Positions 1 to 5,679 of a stretch of DNA of 8,027 nucleotides are shown here, in pieces. A program made the translations under genes and the position numbers. How positions within the stretch are numbered: position 1 is the stretch's first letter; each line of letters starts with the position of its first letter. The stretch is from Candidatus Aminicenantota bacterium (GTDB lineage Bacteria > Acidobacteriota > Aminicenantia > Aminicenantales > Aminicenantaceae). The stretch lies in assembly GCA_030673995.1 (NCBI GenBank), contig DAOUYU010000077.1, positions 1-8,027 on the forward strand, given 5' to 3'. The notes beneath the pieces are model-generated. The model worked only from the letters and a program-made list of their open reading frames with translations. It did no database searches and was not told the DNA's origin.

Positions 1-13
1 TTAATTGTCCAGC

Positions 14-694
14 TTATTTTAAACAGGCCAGGATCCGCCCTGTTATTTTAAAATGCTTCTTGGCAGCTTTATCAAGAGCCTGGACTCCACTGAGTTTGAC
101 GAGTCTCAAGCCAGCTTCGTCAACCAGTCGAGATGCCCCCTTGGGAAGGTCCATTCCCATGTCTTGAGAAAGAAAATAGAGCCTTTTTAAGAACTCGGCT
201 CGAGCAAGAATCGAAGCCGCGGCGACAGCCATGTCCTCCTCCGCTTTCGGCTTCTGGATCAGCTCGATATTCTTCCCCCTTTTCATTAACGCATTGAGAA
301 CATAGGACTTATCTCCAAACTGGTCGGTTAGGGCAGAAGAGCAATGCACCTCCTCCAGTATGTTCTCGATGGCCCGGGAAGGTGCCCAGGCAAGGAGTTT
401 GTTCAGGTTTCTGAGCTTTGAGTAAAGCTCATTATATTTTTCCGGTCCGATAACGACCACCGAATGCTTGTATCCTTTTTTCAAGAGAACGGCTAACTCT
501 CTGACACGATTATCAGAGAATCTTTTGCTGTCTTTCACCCCCAGTTCGGCGAGAACTTTCTGTTGCTCATCAGGGACAAAAACACCCGCGACTACCAGGG
601 GACCGAAATAGTCTCCCTTCCCTGATTCATCCGTGCCGATGTGACCCTTTTCGGCCGGAAACAGATCTGATTGTTGTTTATCCAGGTTAGGCAC
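14..694 (-). CDS. rnhC: Ribonuclease HIII, short form without the N-terminal TBP-like domain
   Basis: Endonuclease that cuts the RNA strand of RNA-DNA hybrids. The 226 residues carry the RNase HII/HIII catalytic fold almost from the start: GTDESGKGDYFGP (20-32), which is the HIII-type signature and gives D22 and E23; KDSKRFSD (54-61); TDQFGD (123-128) with the third acidic residue D124; and KAEEDMAVAAASILAR (150-165), where E152 or E153 supplies the fourth acidic position. RNase HIII is typically about 300 residues because of an N-terminal TATA-binding-protein-like domain that grips the substrate. Here only about 17 residues precede the catalytic domain. The GTG start is supported by an in-frame TGA two codons upstream (698-700) and by AAGGA (707-711), which overlaps the nfnB stop. 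The gap to nfnB is 15 bases, so it is probably co-transcribed although unrelated in function. RNase HII is the alternative, but the ESGKGDYFGP form and the DQF motif favour HIII. Confidence 0.92.
   Translation of the reverse strand: MPNLDKQQSDLFPAEKGHIGTDESGKGDYFGPLVVAGVFVPDEQQKVLAELGVKDSKRFSDNRVRELAVLLKKGYKHSVVVIGPEKYNELYSKLRNLNKLLAWAPSRAIENILEEVHCSSALTDQFGDKSYVLNALMKRGKNIELIQKPKAEEDMAVAAASILARAEFLKRLYFLSQDMGMDLPKGASRLVDEAGLRLVKLSGVQALDKAAKKHFKITGRILACLK
22..44 (-). terminator. Weak inverted repeat at the end of rnhC, possible terminator
   Basis: The arms AACAGG (22-27) and CCTGTT (39-44) can pair across an 11-base loop that contains the palindrome GGATCC. On the minus strand the stem is followed by TTTAAAATAA, which is a poor U-tract. 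It overlaps the last rnhC codons. It may be chance or a weak end-of-operon signal. Confidence 0.2.
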
Positions 695-712
695 TAGTCA
701 GTCAAATCCTTA
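692..712 (-). promoter_or_regulatory. rnhC start region: ribosome site overlapping the nfnB stop, GTG start
   Basis: The nfnB stop and AAGGA (707-711) overlap as TAAGGA. The GTG at 692-694 follows after 12 bases, a slightly long spacing. An in-frame TGA at 698-700 blocks any longer protein, so this junction decides the rnhC start. Confidence 0.6.
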
Positions 713-2242
713 CTTCTTTTCTTTCTTTGTGGTTCGTGTTTTTCTTTTTGTCTTTTTCAGGTATTTATCAATCTCTCTTGCAGCAACACGGGCATCACCC
801 ATGGCCAAAATAACCGTGGCTCCACCTCGAATGATATCGCCTCCTGCATAAACTCCTTCTATATTTGTCGCCATAGTGTCCCAGTCGACTTCAACATTTC
901 CCCATTTCCCTACTGTGAGTTGAGGAGTGGTCTTCGGGATCAAAGGATTGGGGCTATTCCCTATCGCCACCACAACCAGGTCAACCTCCATGATAAACTC
1001 AGAGCCTTCAATGGGAACCGGCCGCCGCCGACCGGAGGAATCAGGCTCGCCAAGCTCCATCCTCAAACATTCCATGGCCTTGACCCGGCCATTTTCATCC
1101 CCGATGAACTTTGTCGGAGTTGTGAGGAAGTGAAACTTGATGCCTTCTTCTTCTGCATGATGGACTTCTTCGACTCTTGCAGGCATTTCTACCCTGGAGC
1201 GACGGTAAACAATTGTTGCCGATTCCGCACCGAGCCTTTGGGCTATGCGGACCGAGTCCATGGCTACATTTCCCCCGCCAAGCACCGCCGCTTTTTTCCC
1301 CAGGTAGACAGGTGTATCATATTCAGGAAAATCATAGGCCCGCATCAGGTTGACCCGAGTCAAATATTCATTGGCTGAATATATGCCGATCAGGTTTTCT
1401 CCGGGAATCCTCATGAAATTCGGTAAGCCCGCTCCTGTTCCTATGAAAAACGCGTCATATCCTTCGTTCTTTAAATCATCAAGAGTTGCTGTTAAACCAA
1501 CCACAAAATTTAACTTCAACTCCACGCCCAATTTTTCAAGATATTCCACCTCTGCCTGAAGAATACTCTTAGGAAGCCTGAATTCCGGAATGCCATAAAC
1601 CAGAACTCCTCCTGCTAAATGGAGGGCTTCGTAAATCGTGATCTTATGGCCTTGTTTAACCAGGTCACCGGCCACTGTCAAACCGGCAGGCCCGGCTCCG
1701 ATAATGGCCACTTTTTTCCCTGTTGGCGGCAGGATTGGAGGAATATACACTTCTCCTTTTAGCTTTTCATAGTCTGCAATAAATCTCTCCAGATTTCCGA
1801 TCGCCACCGGAACTCCTGTCGCCTTTTTCAGGTTGCAGACAGCCTCACACTGAGTTTCCTGAGGACACACACGGCCGCAAATGGCAGGCAGACTGTTCGT
1901 CTCTTTCATTTTTTGAATACTTCCGGGGAAATCACCGATCTCAATAAGTTTTATGAACGCGGGAATATCAATTCCCACAGGGCATCCCATCACACATTTT
2001 GGATTGGCACAATCCAGACATCTCTGTGCTTCCTTCATGGCTGCCTTGGCTTTTATTCCCAGATTAACCTCATAAAAATCCTTGTTCCGTTCTTCTGCCT
2101 CTCTCTCCGGCATTTTCTGCCGGGAAATCTTCATTCTTTCCTTAATGGGAATAGACTTGCGCAGCTTTTTCCGCCATTCCAGGTTGAATTCTGCTTTGAG
2201 TCTCTCTTTGAGCTCCTGAGGCATTTCTTTTTTTTCAGCCAT
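710..2242 (-). CDS. nfnB: NfnB-like NADPH/FAD/[4Fe-4S] subunit (GltD/GltA family)
   Basis: In NfnAB this subunit binds NADPH and holds the FAD at which electrons are split between ferredoxin and NAD+. The 510 residues start with a charged leader (1-70), then the two-cluster domain with C75, C78, C83, C87 and C122, C126, C132, C136; a Glu is a known ligand of one cluster in this family, and E101 is a candidate. The FAD Rossmann motif is GAGPAGL (182-188), the NAD(P) Rossmann motif is GGGNVAMD (322-329), followed by YRRSRVEMPAR (346-356), a pattern common in NADPH-using members. The FAD-closing motif GVYAGGDIIRGGATV lies near the end. Such proteins are often annotated as glutamate synthase small subunit, but there is no large glutamate synthase gene here and nfnA lies 26 bases upstream, so NfnB is the better call. 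The ATG is the first start after an in-frame TGA at 2252-2254; its ribosome site is weak. The last 15 residues (496-510) are strongly basic, an unusual tail. Confidence 0.92.
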   Translation of the reverse strand: MAEKKEMPQELKERLKAEFNLEWRKKLRKSIPIKERMKISRQKMPEREAEERNKDFYEVNLGIKAKAAMKEAQRCLDCANPKCVMGCPVGIDIPAFIKLIEIGDFPGSIQKMKETNSLPAICGRVCPQETQCEAVCNLKKATGVPVAIGNLERFIADYEKLKGEVYIPPILPPTGKKVAIIGAGPAGLTVAGDLVKQGHKITIYEALHLAGGVLVYGIPEFRLPKSILQAEVEYLEKLGVELKLNFVVGLTATLDDLKNEGYDAFFIGTGAGLPNFMRIPGENLIGIYSANEYLTRVNLMRAYDFPEYDTPVYLGKKAAVLGGGNVAMDSVRIAQRLGAESATIVYRRSRVEMPARVEEVHHAEEEGIKFHFLTTPTKFIGDENGRVKAMECLRMELGEPDSSGRRRPVPIEGSEFIMEVDLVVVAIGNSPNPLIPKTTPQLTVGKWGNVEVDWDTMATNIEGVYAGGDIIRGGATVILAMGDARVAAREIDKYLKKTKRKTRTTKKEKK

Positions 2243-2268
2243 TTTTCTCTTTCAATTATCCTTATTCT

Positions 2269-3102
2269 TTATGGAAAAGTCTTCTTCTCCCAGAAGTTTA
2301 AAGACTGGATTTCATCCTCAAAATATGCTTTTCTCCTGGAGAAAAGCTCCTCCCAGTCTACAAGATGACCGTCAAAATCAGGTCCATCCACACAGGCAAA
2401 TTTTGTCTTGCCATCCACTGTGACCCGGCAGGCTCCGCACATCCCCGTCCCGTCAACCATGATGGGATTAAGACTGACTATGGTCTTTATCCCGAGAGAT
2501 CTGGTTGCCTCTGAACAGGTGTATATCAGGTAGGTGCAGCCGATCGAGATCACACGGTCAATTTTCTTTTCTTCTTTTATCACATTGCTGATCACATGGG
2601 GGATATAATCCTTACAGTTATAGTAGCTGTCACGAGAAGCCACGAAAAATTTATCGCTCACAGCCTTCAATTTATCCTCCCAGTAGAGAAGATAACTGGC
2701 TTTTGCATCCAAGAGGGTGATAATCTTATTTCCAGCCTCTTTCAAAGCCCGGGCCACAGGATAAATAGCTGCGATGCCAAAACAACCTCCCGTACAAAGG
2801 ACCGTCCCGTATTTTTCTACCTTAGATGGCATACCTAAAGGACCGACAAACACAGGAACCTCATCTCCGGTATTAAGAAGAGAAAGCTTATGAGTAGAGG
2901 TGCCGACGACCATAAAAATTGAAGTGATAGAGCCTTTTTTCTTATCCCAATCCGCAATCGTCAGTGGGATCCTCTCTCCTCTCTCGTCGGGCATGATAAT
3001 AACAAACTGACCGGGCTGGCATTTGCATGCTATCTCCGGGGCATGGACTTCAAGAAGATGGATGTTGGGAACCAGGCGTTCTCTTCGTAAGATCTTTGCC
3101 AT
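2269..3102 (-). CDS. nfnA: NfnA-like FAD/[2Fe-2S] subunit of NADH-dependent ferredoxin:NADP+ oxidoreductase (sulfide dehydrogenase small-subunit family)
   Basis: In NfnAB, NfnA carries FAD, a [2Fe-2S] cluster and the NAD(H) site; NfnB carries the bifurcating FAD. These 277 residues match the family in length. The FAD motif is GERIPLTIAD (42-51), preceded by GQFVIIMPD. A Rossmann-type region starts at GGCFGIAAIYP (105-115). The C-terminal cluster segment is very well conserved: NPIMVDGTGMCGACR (212-226) and FACVDGPDFDGH (235-246), giving C222, C225 and C237. From NfnB/NfnA structures I recall an Asp as the fourth ligand. In contrast, the nucleotide-binding part diverges: DAK at 132-134 where a GxR/GAR-type motif is usual, SRDSYYNCKDY (156-166) in place of a TxDGSxGxKG-type motif, and GC (188-189) in place of GP. 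It overlaps the nuoG stop by one base (TAATG), with a good ribosome site inside nuoG. Cytoplasmic; no signal peptide or membrane segment. Confidence 0.9.
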   Translation of the reverse strand: MAKILRRERLVPNIHLLEVHAPEIACKCQPGQFVIIMPDERGERIPLTIADWDKKKGSITSIFMVVGTSTHKLSLLNTGDEVPVFVGPLGMPSKVEKYGTVLCTGGCFGIAAIYPVARALKEAGNKIITLLDAKASYLLYWEDKLKAVSDKFFVASRDSYYNCKDYIPHVISNVIKEEKKIDRVISIGCTYLIYTCSEATRSLGIKTIVSLNPIMVDGTGMCGACRVTVDGKTKFACVDGPDFDGHLVDWEELFSRRKAYFEDEIQSLNFWEKKTFP

Positions 3103-3114
3103 TACTTTCCTCTT
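3100..3114 (-). promoter_or_regulatory. nuoG-nfnA translational coupling (TAATG) with strong ribosome binding site
   Basis: The nuoG stop TAA (3102-3104) shares one base with the nfnA ATG (3100-3102). AAGAGGA at 3108-3114, inside the last nuoG codons, is 5 bases before the ATG and is the best Shine-Dalgarno sequence in the window. It ties the NuoEFG-like part and the Nfn part together at the level of translation. Confidence 0.75.
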
Positions 3115-5666
3115 TTTATCTTCACGGGTAATACATTCGAAAAATGAACTCCTTGAGGCGTGGGAGAAAAAAGATTAAAAACTGAAAAATCTGCCTCCTC
3201 ATTCCAGAGCAGGCTTGCTTCTGCCATCCCTCTGGGGATTAATCCTGAAATCTTTACGACACCATTGATTTTTCCTGAGAGAGATTCGACCACAACGGTT
3301 TCCCCTTCCTTCAACTTTAATCTTTCTGCATCTTTAGAGTTCATCTTAATCCACCTGGAATCCCTGAGTATTTTTAAACCTCTGATTTCCTGACTCAGGG
3401 AAAGATTTCTATAAAAATCCAGATTATAATCAACACACAAGAGAAAAGGATATGTCTTGCTGGTTTCCACTAAAAACCGACCGAATGTTAAGGGGAGAAA
3501 TTTCTTTTCTTTATTTTCCTCTTGCCCAATAAAAGCTGCTTTATCTTTTTGTTGTTCCGGATATGAGACATTTAAAAAGGAGGGACTGGCCTTTTTCATC
3601 TCTTCCATGATTCCCGAAGGTGTCCTAAAATCAAAACCTTTCTTCCCCAACTTTTGAGCTAACCGGGAGATTATCCACCAATCCGGTTTTGCCTCCCCCA
3701 CGGGTTTGACAACTCTCCCAAACTTTTGAATTCTTCCCTCATTGTTAATGAAAGTTCCGTCGGTTTCTGCAAAAGTTGCAGCCGGTAAAACAGCATCAGC
3801 CATCTTTATATTCTCGCTTCTAAAGCTGTCCTGAAGAACCATAAACTCCATTTTGGCTTTCTTAAACTCCGGGACAGGACCTGCCAGGTAAAGGGCTTTT
3901 ATCTCCCCTGAAGAGGCGGCCCCAATGATTTGATCAAAAGTCAAACCTTTTCTTGAAAATTTCTCTCCAATCTCGAACTCGCCTCTCAAGTTATTCTCCA
4001 GGCCAAGAGGAAAAAGCCTGGCCCCGGCCAGAGAGGCCAAATTCCAAAGAGCAGATACGCTCTGGCTGCCGAATGGCGATTGAGTCATACCAGAGCCGAA
4101 AAGAAATATTGAAGATTCCTCTCTGAAAAGGAACTCAGTGGCATCTTTCAAGTCTTCTTCCCTGACACCTGTAAACTCGAAAACCTGAGAGGAGTGAAGT
4201 TTTTCAAGAGATTTTTTGAACGGCTCGAAACTATCACTCTTTGAAATGTCTTCTGCCTGTTCCTTCTCAAGAAAAGCTTTGCAGAGGAAACTGAATAAAT
4301 AGAATTCAGAACCGGGCTTTATCTGGAAGTAGAGCGAGGAATACCGATTGAGGAAAGACTCAATGGAACTGGCAACAATGAGCTTCGCACCCGCCCTTAC
4401 GGCCTTTAATACCTCAAGCCAGATCATAGGATGGGAAACAGCAATTTCCGATCCAACGAGAAAAAGAACTTTCGCCTCAGAAATATCCTTGATTCTAAAG
4501 TTTAAATCCGGCTTAAGGCCATTAACTCGAGCCATTTCCATATAGGTGGCTAAGGGAGAAAAATGAGCCGGGCTATCTATGTTTTCCGTTTTTAACGCTT
4601 CACGAGCAAATTTCCGGAAGAGGAAACTCTCCTCACAAGAAGCTTGAGGAGAAGAAATCAGTCCAATGTCCTTTCCCTTGAATTTTTTCAATCTTTGAGC
4701 AACAAAGCCCAAAGCTTCTTCCCAACCGACCTCTTCTAGCTCTTTGTTCACCCTGATCAAAGGTTTATGGATTCTTTTCGGACTGTAAACAAGATCTTTT
4801 ATCAGGAACCGCCCCTTAACACAGGCCTGCCCCTGATTGACTGCACCGGTTCCTGAGGGTCGAGAGCTTAATATTCTCCCGTCCTTAAGCTTTATCTCGA
4901 GCTCACAGCCCATACTGCAAAGCGGACAGATTGTCGTTGTTTCTTTATCCGGCAATGTTTCATACTTCAGGGCCCTCTCCGTCAAAGCTCCTGTAGGACA
5001 GACATCCACACAAGCCCCACAGAACTGACAGCCCGAATCAAGGAGGGTCTTATCAAGGATTGTTCCGACAACAGTTTCAGAGCCTCTAAAGACGAAGGAA
5101 ACTGTTGATGCTCCTCTCACTTCATGACACACCCTCACACACCTCGAGCAGAGGATACAGAGGTTGTAATTGCGGTCGAAGAAAGGGTCCCCTTTCTTGA
5201 CCTCAAAATTTCTGTAAACAGAAGGAAATCTGACCTTATCAATTTTTAAGGCTTCGACGACTTCTTGAAGTTCACAGCGACCGTTGTTCGGGCAAAGGAC
5301 ACAACCTGTTGTTTCCCCAACTTTCCGAATGGTCGATTTATATTCATCACAATTGTCTTTCTCACTGCAGATAAGGCAGGCATTCGGATGCTCAGAAAGG
5401 ATAAGCTCCAAAATCTCCCTTCTCAATTTTTGAAGGCCGCGAGTCTTTGTCTTCACTTCCATGCCTTCTTCGACATAAGTACTGCAGGAAGGCGAATAAC
5501 CCTTTCTCCCTATGATCTCAACAATACAAAGCCGACATCCGGAGAAGGGAGTTAAGCGGAGATGATCACAAAGAGAAGGGATATATATACTCTTCTCGCG
5601 GGCAACTTCTAATATTGTTTGTTCACCTTCACAATGAATCTCTTGTCCGTCTATGACAATTTTCAT
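3102..5666 (-). CDS. nuoG: NuoG/FdhA-like iron-sulfur protein with molybdopterin-oxidoreductase fold lacking the metal-ligand Cys/Sec
   Basis: Large electron-wire subunit of 854 residues. Visible in order: plant-type [2Fe-2S] domain (C33, C44, C47, C61); NuoG-type His/Cys [4Fe-4S] motif (H93, C97, C100, C106); a second C-x2-C-x5-C triplet (C122, C125, C131) followed by ELQ; a two-cluster ferredoxin domain (C170, C173, C176, C180; C213, C216, C219, C223); the Fe4S4 domain of molybdopterin oxidoreductases (C247, C250, C254, C282); the large molybdopterin-fold body, including an ADAVLPAATFAE motif near 623-634 and a GTFINNEGR motif soon after; and a C-terminal dinucleotide-binding-like domain from about 735. 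At the place where formate dehydrogenases carry a Cys or Sec ligand before His, the sequence reads ENIDSPAHFSP (361-371), with neither. It is therefore closer in chemistry to NuoG than to an active formate dehydrogenase. The ATG start has AAAGAG 7 bases upstream. Most likely it joins NuoEF in a soluble complex; its electron partner is not certain, but the coupled nfnA gene is the best candidate. Confidence 0.88.
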   Translation of the reverse strand: MKIVIDGQEIHCEGEQTILEVAREKSIYIPSLCDHLRLTPFSGCRLCIVEIIGRKGYSPSCSTYVEEGMEVKTKTRGLQKLRREILELILSEHPNACLICSEKDNCDEYKSTIRKVGETTGCVLCPNNGRCELQEVVEALKIDKVRFPSVYRNFEVKKGDPFFDRNYNLCILCSRCVRVCHEVRGASTVSFVFRGSETVVGTILDKTLLDSGCQFCGACVDVCPTGALTERALKYETLPDKETTTICPLCSMGCELEIKLKDGRILSSRPSGTGAVNQGQACVKGRFLIKDLVYSPKRIHKPLIRVNKELEEVGWEEALGFVAQRLKKFKGKDIGLISSPQASCEESFLFRKFAREALKTENIDSPAHFSPLATYMEMARVNGLKPDLNFRIKDISEAKVLFLVGSEIAVSHPMIWLEVLKAVRAGAKLIVASSIESFLNRYSSLYFQIKPGSEFYLFSFLCKAFLEKEQAEDISKSDSFEPFKKSLEKLHSSQVFEFTGVREEDLKDATEFLFREESSIFLFGSGMTQSPFGSQSVSALWNLASLAGARLFPLGLENNLRGEFEIGEKFSRKGLTFDQIIGAASSGEIKALYLAGPVPEFKKAKMEFMVLQDSFRSENIKMADAVLPAATFAETDGTFINNEGRIQKFGRVVKPVGEAKPDWWIISRLAQKLGKKGFDFRTPSGIMEEMKKASPSFLNVSYPEQQKDKAAFIGQEENKEKKFLPLTFGRFLVETSKTYPFLLCVDYNLDFYRNLSLSQEIRGLKILRDSRWIKMNSKDAERLKLKEGETVVVESLSGKINGVVKISGLIPRGMAEASLLWNEEADFSVFNLFSPTPQGVHFSNVLPVKIKRGK

Positions 5667-5679
5667 TTCTCAGCTCTTT
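5663..5679 (-). promoter_or_regulatory. nuoF-nuoG translational coupling (ATGA overlap) with ribosome binding site
   Basis: The nuoG ATG (5664-5666) and the nuoF TGA stop (5663-5665) overlap as ATGA. AAAGAG at 5674-5679 lies 7 bases before the ATG and is a fair Shine-Dalgarno match. The overlap supports coupled translation and equal amounts of the two subunits. Confidence 0.7.

Noticed and set aside
1..13. Start or end of another gene left of rnhC
   Set aside because: Thirteen bases after the rnhC stop are too few to judge; nothing recognisable.
920..1378. 152-codon plus-strand open frame
   Set aside because: Lies entirely antisense to the well-conserved NfnB frame, with no recognisable domain and no start signal; a shadow frame.
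710..2242. Glutamate synthase small subunit
   Set aside because: Same fold, but no glutamate synthase large subunit nearby, and the adjacent nfnA makes NfnB the consistent reading.
2243..2268. Internal promoter or terminator between nfnA and nfnB
   Set aside because: Only 26 bases, no hairpin and no convincing -35/-10 pair; AAGGA there is too far from the nfnB ATG to be its ribosome site.
1913..2368. 151-codon plus-strand open frame spanning the nfnA-nfnB junction
   Set aside because: Antisense to two conserved genes; its hydrophobic look comes from reading lysine-rich codons backwards.
3102..5666. Active formate dehydrogenase alpha subunit
   Set aside because: The Cys/Sec-His pair is missing at residues 361-371, there is no in-frame TGA for Sec, and no fdhD or other formate gene is in view.
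3102..5666. [FeFe]-hydrogenase large subunit (HydA)
   Set aside because: The N-terminal Fe-S domains are shared, but the C-terminal part is a molybdopterin-oxidoreductase fold and has no H-cluster cysteine motifs.
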